The notes: generated by a model from the sequence alone, not told the origin. DNA of 64,000 bases from Molanna angustata (GCA_963576475.1 OY754978.1:5836129-5900128); one strand, 5' to 3'. Counted from the stretch's first letter, positions 31,836 through 42,949 are shown. Program-made: numbers and translations.

Positions 31836-32077
31836 GTGTTAACCAGAAACATTTTATGTATAGACACGTTATATGAGAACAAAACGCACTACAAAAATGG
31901 TACATTTTAACGAATTCTTACAATATCACCAAGAAAGAGCACACACGACAGAATACATTGAGTGAAAAAGAGATAATATAATAATTTATAATTCAGACAC
32001 ATACTGCAGACATATTTTCTCTTTTACTCCATTTCAACCACATTATAATTATCTCTCCTCACACGAAATAATGACAG

Positions 32078-32215
32078 TTTAAACTGTGTTTTCAATCTGG
32101 ATTATTTGTGAGACGATTAAGATCGCAAGTCTCCAGAATGTGGCATCTTGTTATTGGATGCGTGTAAAATGAATATTAATTTGACAGAACCTTTTAGTTG
32201 CTGAGAAAGAGACGA
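32078..32215 (+). mobile_element. SINE family S, 5'-truncated copy
   Basis: It starts inside the body (AACTGTGTTTTCAATCTGGA) and continues GTGAGACGATTAAGATCGCA, AGTCTCCAGAATGTGGC and TTGTTATTGGATGCGTGT. It lacks the tRNA head. Confidence 0.75.
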
Positions 32216-32785
32216 ACTTATATAAAGTTATAGCTGTGTGAAAAAGCGAATACAATACCTCTGCATACCTATAAGCGAATATGACTTGACTATTTTCTTG
32301 TTTACTCAAAATAAAAATAACTATCAACAAATCCATATAAATATATTATTAATCGAATCCAGCTCTTCTATTATTATTTACGTTTGTTTGTAAATAATTA
32401 TTACGCAGTCGCGAACTGAATTGTGTCATGAACGAATCAATTCTTCCGGTCGAATCAGTGTAAATACAAGTGATTCGTTCCAGACTCGAATGTAAAAGAA
32501 TGATGAACAAATAATTGAACGTATTTAATAAGTCTCAACGTATATTATTACTGATCCTATGTTTGACAGATAATGTTCACCCATATCACCATTTGGAATT
32601 AATTTTAAAGTTTGAGGACACAAATCTAGGATGGATTCTCGTTACATAATATAATATAATATATTAGGTACTTACATAACATATCAACGTACAACATATT
32701 AGGTACTTACATAACATATTTTTATAACATATCAACGTACAATGGAGTTCTATCAAGAATTGTCGATCGACAAACTAAACTTACT
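32216..32785. other. AT-rich DNA with a 36-bp direct repeat and a LINE-like scrap
   Basis: ATATTAGGTACTTACATAAC followed by ATATCAACGTACAA occurs twice in tandem at about 32661-32742. Bases 32743-32780 (ATGGAGTTCTATCAAGAATT...) are the inverted match of 11806-11857. Confidence 0.55.
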
Positions 32786-32854
32786 TACATATATTATGAA
32801 ATTGGCGTTTTGTATGGGAGGAACATAAGGTCGATTTTTTTTAATATAATATTT

Positions 32855-34126
32855 TTATTTAATCAAAGTATTGCTATATATGCACTTTTGCCATCTCATA
32901 GGTAGTTCATCGATCCCTTTACTAAAAAAAACATTACGGGAATCAATAAAATCTTTGAAGGGGGTTTGGACTGCCCCATAGGAGTTGATTTTTTTTCCCT
33001 TACAAGAAGTTATCCAAATTTCGAAAAAATGGTAATCTGTTTGGGCAATTGCAGGAGAGTACGGTGTGGATGTCTTAGACATTCCAATTGAAGCTCCTCT
33101 AATTTGGTAGCTGTCTGTTGTGCAGTGTGTGGTCTAGCGTTATCATGAAGCAGCAGTGGCCTAGAGCGATTAACCAGCCTCGGTTGTTTAGCAGCTAGCT
33201 TTTCCATCATGGTTTGCAGTTCCTGACAATAGACATCTGCCGTAATCGTCTGGCCAGATTTAAGAAAGCTGTAGTGAACGACACCAGCACTCAGGGCCGG
33301 ATAAACGTGTTTTTGCGCCCGTAGCAATATATTTGAATCCGCCCCCCCCCCCCCCCAATGTTTTTTGGAATTTTAAATGTAGAACAATTTAAAATTATGT
33401 AAAATCACATAGGGTCTAAAATGACTAAGCGGGATTTATTACATCCACACCATCATTTCGAGCCTCTATCCGGGTACGCAAAGAGAACCGAGCACCATGC
33501 CTGCAAATTTTTGATTTATGATTACATTTTAGAATTTTAAGCGCCCCTTTTAAGACAACCGCCCTGATGTCTTGTTCCTGATTGTTCTATGATTTATCCG
33601 GCCCTGCCAGCACTAGTCCACCAAACGCACACAAGTAACTTTTTTGGAGTCAATATTCGCTTGGGGCATGGTTTGGCTGGTTCGGCAGGGTTCAGCCATT
33701 ACGATGAGCGCTTCCGATTATCGTATCAGAATCCACTTTTCATCACAGGTAATGATTCGATTTAAAATCCCTTCATTATTGTGCCGGTTGAGTAATGCAA
33801 CGCAGCAGTCAACGCGCGTTTGTTGATTTGTTTCACTCAATTCGTGAGGTACCCATCTTTCAAGCTTTTTCACCTTCCCAATTTGCTTCAAGTGGATTAA
33901 AACAGTTTTATCACTAACACCGCAGCCTGCAGCTAACTCGGACTTGGTTTGCGATGGATCCGCTTCCACAATAGCCTTCACTTCTTCCATGTCCATGGGG
34001 CTTGTTCTGCAGGTCGAAATTTCCAGAACGAAAACGTTGGAACCAAAAACGCACTGTGTTTTCTTTTGCGTCATCGTCGCCATACACACAAGGATTGTTA
34101 AAAAAATCTATGGTCTGCCATATCAA
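32855..34126 (-). pseudogene. Broken mariner transposase gene
   Basis: This minus-strand mariner transposase has several frameshifts. In N- to C-terminal order (decreasing coordinates) it shows an N-terminal helix-turn-helix (VRFWFQRFRSGNFDLQNKPH, start near 34126) and a second one ending KVKKLERW. The WVPHEL motif follows, then TCDEKWI (first catalytic Asp), LLHDNARPHTA (second Asp) and SPAIAQTDYHFF (third Asp, normally SPDLAPTDY). It stops at 32855. The catalytic triad residues remain but the frame is broken near 33975, 33716 and 33070. A 315-bp hAT-type MITE interrupts it. A mariner-like end (ATGAAATTGGCGTTTTGTAT) lies at about 32797. The transposase would have cut and pasted DNA at TA sites. 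Confidence 0.9.
33292..33606. mobile_element. hAT-type MITE inserted in mariner
   Basis: Perfect 14-bp terminal inverted repeats CAGGGCCGGATAAA (33292-33305 and 33593-33606) carry the CAGNG start typical of hAT. The 8-bp target CCAGCACT is duplicated exactly (33284-33291 and 33607-33614), and it falls inside the transposase codons for TSAGVVHY. Contains a run of about 16 C near 33340. No transposase ORF, so it is non-autonomous. Confidence 0.95.
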
Positions 34127-34671
34127 TGTGAAATAAATTTCATATTTGTATGAAAAATGTATATAACAGAAGTAATATAGCTTCTGTATGGGAAAATTGA
34201 ATGATCAACTTCATATTGATATTTTATGTGTCTCTATAGGCAAGTGTATTTTTTACTCTCCATTTCTATCTTCCTCAAGGGGTAGGCAATGAGAACCGAA
34301 CACCGCATTCTTCTATCTTGACACATATACATCGCCTCATCAACATTGATACACTATCTCATACATGCTCATCTTGCTCATATTTTACTTGAAATTTCTC
34401 AACTGGTATCATGTAGAAAGTGCATACTATGAGTTTCGTGACAATGTTACTGTGTGTTTAGTGTATTGTGAAAACTTTTGTCCTCTAGGAATATTATATT
34501 TGTTAGAGAATCTAATAGGAATGTACTTCATAAAAATGCATTTAGAGATTGTCAACCTTTCAAGAAGAAAAAATGAACACTTACTATGGTGTGGCGAGTT
34601 TAGTGTTGGCAACAACCCACTCGTTTTTGTATACCTTTATAGTGGCTTGGTACGATTTCATTTTTTCTACA
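34127..34671. other. AT-rich DNA, nothing recognised
   Basis: A plus-strand open frame at 34365-34682 shows no domain or splice support and is not called. The high-coordinate mariner terminus should lie near 34130-34200, but I cannot fix it. Confidence 0.4.
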
Positions 34672-34880
34672 TTAGTCTTTAATCGATAAAATAGAATAAA
34701 CTCGCCGTACATAGTACATTTCTCATAGTAAACAGCACGCACGCATAGATCATTGTGATGAAACTTTCAGAATACAATCTCACCATGATACTAGTTGACA
34801 ATCTGCAATAAAAAATAACCTTAAAAATAGCGAATTCATAACTCCACACTATATCCCCTTGGGGTAGTGAGGAGTAAAAA
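34672..34880 (+). repeat. Dispersed repeat, copy B (pair with 14385-14592)
   Basis: It has the same ordered blocks (TAATCGATAAAATAGAATAA, CGCCGTACATAG, TTGTGATGAAACTTTCAGAA). It carries a small insertion relative to copy A. Confidence 0.7.
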
Positions 34881-35324
34881 CATTAGTTACTTAAGGAATC
34901 ACATATTTGATCTATTAAAATATTTCTTGTTAAAATAAAATGATAATATGTACAGTGATAAAAAAACACCAATTTTAATTAAGCACACACACACACATTC
35001 GCCTTGATATTAATAGAGTTTTACATTGTTAATCAAGTTAGGTAATACAAAGCTTAATATACATATTTATGTTAGACTTGATGTGAAATACTCGATAACG
35101 ATTACTGAGTGTTATTTAATGGGTGTAAAACATGCTTTACATTTTTTTTCTAATCTTTCATTACACATTTTGACCAATGCCAACTTTTTACAAGTATTTG
35201 TACAGTAAAATTGAAAAAATAAATACGTTTTATGTTATTTTACTCTGCAATCTTGGACGATTTCGTGAGTAAGAATAATGATTTAATTTTCCGGATAAAA
35301 AATACAGTGAATATTTTTATATTG
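34881..35324. other. AT-rich DNA, nothing recognised
   Basis: A short CA run lies near 34985. A 60-codon open frame at 35026-35208 has no support. Confidence 0.35.
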
Positions 35325-35503
35325 GTATATTTATTTTTTTATTTGTACCCAATAACAAATTGTCACATTCTGGACACTTGTGATATTTATCGTCCCACAA
35401 ATTCAGACTGAAACACAATTAAAAACTGTGTCTCCACCGGGAATCGAAACCGGGACCCTTGGGTCAGGTTTCAGGCATCTAACTAACTGAGACGCGGAGG
35501 CCG
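35325..35503 (-). mobile_element. SINE family S copy with snap-back 5' end
   Basis: On the minus strand the head is CGGCCTCCGCGTCTCAGTTA with a mutated B box (GGTTTCGATTCC). The body runs to CCAGAATGTGACAATTTGTT and a T-rich (A-rich on minus) end. Just beyond the head, 35506-35522 is an exact inverted copy of 35476-35492. Confidence 0.75.
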
Positions 35504-35704
35504 TATCTCAGTTAGTTAGATGAAATTTTCATAATTATTCAAAACACGTCTAATTCAGGAACTTTTTAAGAACGTTCCGGCCAATATAGGTACGTTCCTA
35601 TTCCATTTAGTCCAAGTTGATATTTTATAACGCTGAAATAAGACCGCAAATCTACAATTTTAGACTGTTCCTATTTTAGTTACAATAGTTACTGAATAGG
35701 GGAT

Positions 35705-35761
35705 AATGTATGGAAGTGACAGTTGTCACGTGACTATTAGCAACTGTCACTTCCATACATT
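35705..35761. repeat. Perfect 21-bp hairpin
   Basis: AATGTATGGAAGTGACAGTTG (35705-35725) is matched exactly by its complement at 35741-35761. The loop contains the palindrome TCACGTGA. About 48 bp downstream, GTTGTCTAGGGGGG (35804 on) matches the right end of the MITE at 17263-17408, so the hairpin may be the core of a related element whose left end is lost. Confidence 0.8.
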
Positions 35762-35829
35762 GAGTTATCTTTTCTTGTTTCTTTTCTTGAGCTAAATGAT
35801 ACGTTGTCTAGGGGGGGCTGACCTCTGAA

Positions 35830-36073
35830 ATTATCCATTGATCTGATATTATAACTATGGATGGTTGCTTTTCAATATAATATTCAGGTTTGTTTCAATT
35901 AAATTATTTTTGATTATAAACATCATTTTTTCTTTTTCTAAATATATTATTTCCTCTAAATTTAACATTTTTGTTATTTTATAAAGTTCTGTAGTTCTAG
36001 TATAGCGATTCAAATTAAATACCACTTTTAATGCCTTGTTCATCAAAGTGAAAAGATTTGTTTTGATACACAA
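35830..36073 (-). pseudogene. LINE reverse-transcriptase tail fragment
   Basis: The minus-strand translation has NKALKVVFNLNRYTRTTELY, KITKMLNLEEIIYLEKEKMM and NLIETNLNIILK. This resembles the QNKAIR.IF....R.ST..LY region after the LINE palm domain. Short, with no catalytic motif. Confidence 0.6.
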
Positions 36074-36314
36074 CCTACTCTACAAAGAATCTCTGTTACG
36101 ATGCAAAGTAAAATTGTCAATTTGAAGAGATATTTGACATCATTGAATGTTATGAGAACTCGAGTTAGGTAAATGAGCGAGCGTCTTGAACGATCTTTAC
36201 CGTCATCTTGACACATTTAAGTCGATAAGCTGATTATATTATATTGTACTCATGAGGTCCTTGCGCGTCGACATCACAGTCATAAAATGAATTTTACGCC
36301 GCGTCTGCTTCTTA

Positions 36315-37098
36315 ATGCAAAATGAAAATACCATCTTCGGAAGAGTGAAACAAATTAGATCGTTTTATACAGTAGAACTAGAACGTATGTACAATGAACT
36401 TTTAAAAATTCAAAAATCAATAATACGAATAATTCTCAATAAACCATTCAGATATCCCAGTAATCTATTATTCACTGATTTTAAAGTCTTAAATGTCAGA
36501 CAACTATATTATATTAGCAAAATAATCCTACATACTTACAAACATAGACAGGAATACCCAATTGCTAGCCATTCTTATTCCACCCGTAATTCTCAAATGT
36601 CAACTATTATAAAGAAAAAAACAAACACTACTTTCGCACAGCGTAATTTTAGATTTCTTGGCCCCAAAATGTTTAATTTTCTACCTGATGACTGGAAACA
36701 GTTGACAAGAAATGTGCTGAAAATACAATAATTGCTTGGCTTATATCCATATGTATAGACGAATCAAATAATAAATTGACTTCACTTCTAACTTAATTGG
36801 ACCTGAAAATTTGTTAAATTTACCTTATTTTTAGAATCATTATTGTATGTGTGTGTTGTGTTGTGTTGGTTATTGCTACTATAGTAACTATTCCTATCGG
36901 ACGTCCTAAACAGGTTCACCTAGTTGGGCGTCCAACGTGTCAATATTTTTTATACAGCGTACAACTCGGACAAATTTACATGTATAACTGCACATACTTT
37001 GTTAATGTACTAATATATTTTGTTGTTATAATTCTTGTTATGTTACTTACGCTGTTTTATGTCTAATAAGACTACGTAAAAAAAATGAAATAAAATGA
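36315..37098 (+). pseudogene. LINE ORF2 C-terminus plus 3' UTR
   Basis: The translation has ERMYNELLKIQKSIIRIILN, KPFRYPSNLLFTDFKVLNVR and NFRFLGPKMFNFLPDDW, then a stop at 36729-36731. It has the same tail layout as the intact LINE (SILKIILSRPRDYSTNLLY, SFLGVKWYNEL). The 3' UTR contains ATCGGACGTCCTAAACAGG paired loosely with CCTAGTTGGGCGTCC. It ends ATGAAATAAAATGAG near 37098. Confidence 0.75.
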
Positions 37099-37208
37099 GC
37101 CCAACATAGTTAAGTAGGTACATAAAAACATATCGCCTTGGATGGTTGGTACATCTACAGCGCATGGAGGAGAAATGAGATATGAAACAGATATGGAACC
37201 CAAAATAA

Positions 37209-37260
37209 GATTTATACATTATATTTACAAAACAGATTTTGTAAATATAATGTATAAATC
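37209..37260. repeat. Perfect 24-bp hairpin with 4-base loop
   Basis: GATTTATACATTATATTTAC plus AAAA (37209-37232) pairs fully with 37237-37260 around CAGA. It does not coincide with any recognised element end. Confidence 0.85.
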
Positions 37261-37333
37261 GTATGGGAGCTTAAACTATTTCTGATGACAAAATCATCTC
37301 AAAACTCCACCATTACAATGTTGCAATATTTAA

Positions 37334-37680
37334 TCAATGTAAAACCCGGCAGACGTTATCTTCTTCTTCGACTACTTCCTGTTTTTTCAGTTGGAGACTG
37401 CCTCTTGTGACCTGGATGTGTGTCCAGCTATCACTCCATCTTTTTGCTGGTCTCCCCCTTGCTCTGCGACCCTCCGGGACCTCCTTGGAGACAATTTTGG
37501 GTAGTCGCGTGTCTCCCATTCTCTCGACCTGGTCTCTCCATTGACGCCTTCGCCCTCTACCCCAGCGGATGATGTCATCTACATCACATCTCCTCCTTAT
37601 ATCCTCGTTCCGAACTCTATCCACGAGTGTTACGCCCACTATGGAGCGCAGTGTCCTCATTTCAATAGTCCGGAGTTATC
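37334..37680 (-). pseudogene. LINE reverse-transcriptase tail fragment
   Basis: The minus-strand translation has MRTLRSIVGVTLVDRVRNED, GRRRQWRDQVERMGDTRLPK and GRRARGRPAKRWSDSW, with a frame change after. The region near 37380-37420 (the ACAAGAGGCAGTCTCCAACT side) reappears at 63205-63275. No catalytic motif. Confidence 0.8.
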
Positions 37681-38479
37681 CTGCCTGTTTAATTATTTAC
37701 CTCCAAATATATAAAAATGGTTGTTTGGTATGTTTCCTTTTTATCACTTAACATTCTTATCTATGTAGATTCGCTAATTATAATTCCGTATTTTTTCCTT
37801 TCCATCCCTACAGTCCCTTCCGTTCCTATTCATTCATTCATTTAAATTTTATTTAATTATTCAAACAAATATAGGTAGTTGAATCTTTAGCATTATTCCA
37901 GTTTTATATAATATACCATTTTATGTATGGGTAGGTATATAGGATTTTTGCTGAACAAACCCACTAAGTATCAATTCAATACCAACTTTTTTTTCATTTT
38001 TTTGTGAGATATCGTATAAATAAATAAATAAATTATAATACATAAACCTTCTCCTGAATGAGCTGAACAAATTCCCAAAGTTTCATCGCAATCGGATGGT
38101 TGGTTTGGGAGTTCATCGGACGCATAAATCCATACGAAAATCCATTTTTATATAATATATAGATTTTAAACAATATAACAAAGAGATATAATAATACGTA
38201 TGAAAATACTTGGTATAACACTAGTCGAACAGATCATGCTTTAATTTTAATTCTAAATTCAATGACATTGATATATTCAATATTTTGCTAACTAACAACC
38301 TACGAAATTAAATTATGTTTTAACATTACATACATAATATATTATATTGATTTTTTTTATATTTATATAAATAATAAAAGTTAATGTTCTCATACCGTTA
38401 CATGATGAATCGCTTTTATACTCCAACGACATTGGTTCGTTATACAAGATATTGGTGCTTACTTGTAACAATATTTTTA
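37681..38479. other. AT-rich DNA, nothing recognised
   Basis: No gene is visible. A minus-strand sequence with CAATCGGATGGTTGGTTTGG near 38089 may be an old Helitron or LINE scrap but was not placed. Confidence 0.35.
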
Positions 38480-38600
38480 AATACCTACATAGGAGTTGAG
38501 CTGAATTTAGTTAATGAAATTGACTGGTCGGTCAATTAAATCGGTAATGAAGATACCTGCTCGGTTTTAGTACGGATTCAAATGGCTAATTAATATACTT
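38480..38600. repeat. Short dispersed repeat (pair with 16626-16760)
   Basis: It carries ATACCTACATAGG, ATTGACTGGTCGGTCA and GGCTAATTAAT in the same order. Confidence 0.55.
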
Positions 38601-38789
38601 ATTTTTTTCTATTTACCTAACTACTATCATATTTTTTTCTTATTCCATAATTTATAAAATCATTTTTTTTTATAGCTATTGTTGAATACATCAATAATCA
38701 ATCAATCAGTGGCGCTACAACCCATCGTGGGTCCTGGACTCCTCCAGAAGTTGAATATATCACTTATTTAAAATATCCTTTCAATGGTT

Positions 38790-39130
38790 TATTTATTTAT
38801 TTATACATCTTCTTGTACATAATATAAACAAATATAATTGTACACTGGCGGGCTTATTGCCATTAGGCAATTTCTTCCAACCAACCAGATTACAAAGTAT
38901 GCCAACATTGATACGTACAACATCAAAAGAATAACAGTAAAAGATAACAAAGAAAATATATATTACACTTAAATACTATTAAAACAAATAAAAAAATAAT
39001 TATTATTATTCATAGCAAGAAAAAAGGATAGGATAAGGACAGAAGAGGAAATGGGGATCAGGTGTTCAGGGATAAATATTCCTTCTTTAGTTTTTTAAGG
39101 CTATTCCATATGTTTATAACTTAATTCTAT
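38790..39130 (-). repeat. Dispersed 3'-end repeat (family of 13690 and 50870)
   Basis: It starts with a TTTATTTATTTAT run (the A-rich tail on the minus strand). It contains CTGGCGGGCTTATTGCCATT, AGGCAATTTCTTCCAACC and GGTGTTCAGGGATAAATATT. Matches the other two copies block by block. Confidence 0.7.
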
Positions 39131-39395
39131 CTATAAAATAAGAAATAGGTAGGTAATATTTATTTAACAGAATGTTACACACTGGCGAGCTTATAGGCAA
39201 TTTTTAAATATTTTCAACGAATCAAAACCAAGATTTTGTCAATAGTTATAGGTAAAATTCAAAAACACGTATGTTTAAAAATAGTTATATTTTTGCGCCC
39301 TTGAGAGGTGACCTCGGTTTTCACTAAATGGCGCTTTATAAATGGTCCTTGTTATTATTATTATATATATTATAGGAAAAAGAGGCGAAATTGTG

Positions 39396-39875
39396 CCCTA
39401 GTATACCCTGGATATACGGATATACGCAAAAATGCACACTAAATTAGCTCCTAATGTATGAAACACGAGAAAATATTGTATATCACCTGATATGTTATAT
39501 ATACAACATTTTATCGTGCAAAAATGGTAAAATTTAGAGGTTTTTTTTTAAATAGCAAGTAGAGTTATTGAAATATTATAATAATAAAAAACTCAGCCGG
39601 TAGATTTTCATATTCTCTATCGAATAAAGTAAAAATATACTTCATGGGCCTTGTAGTTTTTTAGTTACTTACAATAAAAAAATAAAAAAGGGTTTTACTA
39701 AAACTAATTTTACAAGAAAAGTATTAAACAAATTCTAAATTCAAAAAAATCATGCAATAGATTAAAGATGTACATACAAACTGTTCCTTATTTCAAAGAC
39801 GTATATGTTGAGGGTATTAGGGAAATTATTTTCAAAATATAATGTATAGCCTACTATAGCCTCTTAAGTTTTATC
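39396..39875 (+). repeat. Dispersed ~480-bp repeat, copy B
   Basis: It matches 13150-13608 from CCCTAGTATACCCTGGATAT to CTATAGCCTCTTAAGTT, with an extra ~12 bases near 39733. Flanking sequence differs outside these limits. Confidence 0.85.
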
Positions 39876-40433
39876 AAATATACATAGAAAACTTAAACGA
39901 GATTGACGATGATGTATGAACTTAAACCTAATATTCTAGTACCAGTAGTACCTTGCTGAATTCACTTCAAATCAAATCTGATAAATACTGTATAAACAAT
40001 AACAGAAAATAATTTAGTCAATTTAGCGGATCTAAGTGGACGTTCAATGTTAAATAATAATAATAATATTTTATTTCAGTTGGGGAGCAGGGGGGTGCAA
40101 TGAAACACAAACCATATTATATATATACATCATTTAAAAATCAGGTATACATACACATAAAAACAGAGAGAAAAGTAAGCATAAAAAACAAACAAACGAT
40201 AAAAAAAAGAAAATATAAATAAATGAGAAAAGATATTTTTAAGATTTAGGGTTAAAATATTTTTAAGTGATTAAATATAACACTGTTGAACAATGACAAA
40301 ATATATATACAATGATATAAAGTCGTGTTTAAGTACATAGTTACTTTTAAATCATTAAATTTTATCGGATCTGTAATACAAATATAAATTTAATAATAGG
40401 TACGTATCCAGTAATTTAAACAAAATATTTTTT
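39876..40433. other. AT-rich DNA with a possible LINE 3' end
   Basis: AATAATAATAATATTTTATT at 40057 next to TTCAGTTGGGGAGCAGGGGG looks like an inverted LINE 3' terminus. No gene. Confidence 0.4.
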
Positions 40434-40790
40434 AACAGATTTTTAATTATCTCAATAGAGACGAAATTGGAATATTTATTGTAGAAGAACCGGGAAATCA
40501 AGGCACTTACAGGGCTTACGACCTGTCATCGGCTGGTTTACGTGATCACTTTATGCGCTTGCGCAACGTTCACCAATTATGCCTTTTTAATGAGATCCCT
40601 ATCAATTCAATTTGCAAGCGCATAAAGTGATCACGTAAATCAGCCGATGACAGGTCGTAAGCCCTGTTAGTGCCTTGATTTCCCGGTTCTCCTACAGTAA
40701 ATATTCCAATTTCGTCTCTATTGAGATAGTTAAAAAGCTGTTAAAAAATATCTTTGACTCCCGACAGGGAAAAAAATCCAATGTTTGCGC
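40434..40790. mobile_element. Foldback element, ~150-bp arms (copy 1)
   Basis: AACAGATTTTTAATTATCTC...AATTATGCC (40434-40591) is repeated inverted at 40609-40745. The copy continues on the right into CTTTGACTCCCGACAGGG, AAAAAAATCCAATGTTTGCG and CATATGCAATAATAAAAATA. That right-hand block is also present beside the arms at 45400 and 41740, so the element extends beyond one arm. Confidence 0.8.
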
Positions 40791-41040
40791 ATATGCAATA
40801 ATAAAAATATTCGATTAAACAAAATAATTTTTCTCGTACAAAATAAAAATATTCTTAGAAAAAAATGTTCCCATATAATGTTTAGTAGTTTTAATTTACG
40901 TTACTCAATAATGCTTTCTGGTTTAAATTGTCATTTTAACATCTCATATTATATGCAAGCGCATAAATTGATCACGTAAACCAGCCGATGACAGGTCGTA
41001 AGCCCCGTAGTTGCCTGAGTTCCTAGTTCTTCTATAATAT

Positions 41041-41696
41041 CCCAACTGATTGAATCAACTGATTGAAATCTTGATGATTGAAGTATCAAGATGGAATGGA
41101 GTAAACAATGTGAGCTTGCAGGTACCTATACATTCTCTCTTACACTTATATAGACACATTCACACACATATACACATCCTTACACTCATATGTACACACA
41201 TACATACACTCATGCACTATCATTCAGATATAAATGTTTTTCATATGAAACTTTAACTATGTAAGCACAACAGTTAAAATTTACTGTTAATAATGTGGAA
41301 ATTTGTTATTAGTTTTAGTCTTATACTAATGCATCTATATAAAAAATGTTATTAAGGTGGTTCGGCCACATAGAAAGAACAAGTGATGACCGTCTGACAA
41401 AAAAAGTATACAAGGCTGATAAAAGGGGAACGAAAAGTAGAGGTCGGCCAAGAAAAAGTTTGCACGATCACATAAATGGGATTTTGAAAGATGGTGATGT
41501 TAGAAGTAAGAATAATAGAATAACGTGTATGAAACGATGTATGGACGTGAATGAAGCGAGGAATGCATATCAAGAGAGAGGAGTCGGGCGTTCCGTTCTC
41601 TCTGCCTACCCCAAATAGGGAAATGGCGTGATGGTATGTATGTATGTTATTATACTGTAAATTTCCCGGAAATATAATAAAATAAAATAAAAAATA
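41041..41696 (+). mobile_element. 5'-truncated LINE nested in foldback element
   Basis: It contains the LINE tail ORF at 41346-41618 and ends in AATAAAATAAAATAAAAAAT (41671 on). It exactly splits the arm of foldback copy 2. Confidence 0.75.
41346..41618 (+). pseudogene. LINE reverse-transcriptase C-terminal tail
   Basis: The translation has LLRWFGHIERTSDDRLTKKV, KADKRGTKSRGRPRKSLHDH and KRCMDVNEARNAYQERGVGR, then SAYPK and a stop. The RWFGHIERM....K.Y..D..G.R.RGRPR..W.D pattern is a LINE C-terminal tail widespread in insects. The rest of ORF2 is missing; the frame of the remaining part is intact, so the insertion is fairly young. Confidence 0.8.
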
Positions 41697-41795
41697 AACT
41701 TCGTCTATATTGAGATGTTATTGTCAATAAAAATATCATTTGACTCCCGACATGAAAAAAATCCAATGTTTGCGTATATGCAATTAAAATATATA

Positions 41796-42949
41796 TTCGA
41801 TCTCATGTATGGTTCAAAAACTAAAGAGATCAGAGACACATTAAACGTGTCTTGAAAAAAACTAATATCATACGCTTCACAATTTCGTACAACGCAAAAT
41901 ACCGTTTCCAGAATGGGAAGTCGATTTGCGCATAATCATTTTGTGGTATCTTGTATGGGTTATGTGTATATACTATACACGTAACATAAATAAATATCTA
42001 TATTAAGTCGAAAGAAAACCTTAAAGGTTCCGATTCAGAATATAGGGGTAGGTGGGTTACACGATGAGTATTTTGGTGCGTGACCTTGTCGGGGGGTGGG
42101 TGAAAATTCTTCATCCCCTCAGCGCCTTACCCCCAGGGGGTATTTACGACTAATAAAACAATAAAGATTCCCAAAGAAACTACATTAATTTTGACGCAGT
42201 AGTATCTACTTAAATACTAATTCGTCCACCGATAAAAATTTGCTAGTTATTCACTTAAAACGTTATTTCAATCGACTCTTAATGACTGAGATTCGATTAA
42301 AACTCATTATCTATCACTATCAGACGGTTGCGATTCATAAAACTCGAAAGGAATCATAATAATATTGGATTCTTCCTGTCTCTTTAATGTTAAGACAATC
42401 ATTTACACAATCATTGATCCAAAGAGATCAATTATTGTGTACGTTTTTACTTGTGAATGTTATACAATCAGTTCCGGGGAATGTTTACAATCAGTAATAA
42501 ATTAGTATCTATGGTTGATGTAAAATAGAAAACAAGACATATTACAATGAATAAGGTTAATATATATTTGCTATACCTATTCCTACCTAGTGTCAATTAT
42601 TTGTTGCAAACCAATTCATTATAAGTAATAACATACTGGGATGTGAATGTGTAGTGGGTGATAATGTATAATGAGGTGTTATCTTGCTATGCTGATTTTA
42701 AATTGGACAGTATGTAAGTTTTTATATTGGTAAGCCGAGTTATGGAAAATATCTAGTTGTAGGGTACTTTGATGCTTATTGTAAGTGGTGAGGATTCTGT
42801 GTCTCGTACGTCGAGTCGTCGGTACATGCAAAATATGAACTTGTACTACATAATCTAAGTAGGTATCTGGAGGCTGTAGAAATGAACAACAATGCATGAC
42901 ACAAGAAAAGGACAGGAGTTATAATGTATATAAAAGAATTACTACTCAC
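41796..42949. other. Non-coding DNA, probably exchanger intron
   Basis: It lies 3' of the exchanger exon's splice donor on the minus strand, so it is most simply the first intron. No exon is recognised. A G-rich GTCGGGGGGTGGGTG stretch is at about 42088. Confidence 0.5.
42944..42949 (-). promoter_or_regulatory. Splice donor of exchanger exon 1
   Basis: GTGAGT on the minus strand directly follows codon 269 (ATG CCA GTG). It is a consensus donor. The alternative, reading on, gives sequence with no similarity to exchangers. Confidence 0.85.

Larger units (their letters stand above)
40955..41795. mobile_element. Foldback element (copy 2), split by a LINE insertion
   Basis: 40955-41038 carries one arm (TGCAAGCGCATAAATTGATC, ACGACCTG on the complement, GTTCTTCTATAATAT). 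The same arm resumes at 41697 (CTTCGTCTATATTGAGATG) and runs into GACTCCCGACATG and ATCCAATGTTTGCG to about 41795. The intervening 41041-41696 is a separate insertion. Confidence 0.75.

Noticed and set aside
34365..34682. 105-codon plus-strand frame as a gene
   Set aside because: Hydrophobic AT-rich translation without motif or codon bias; not supported.
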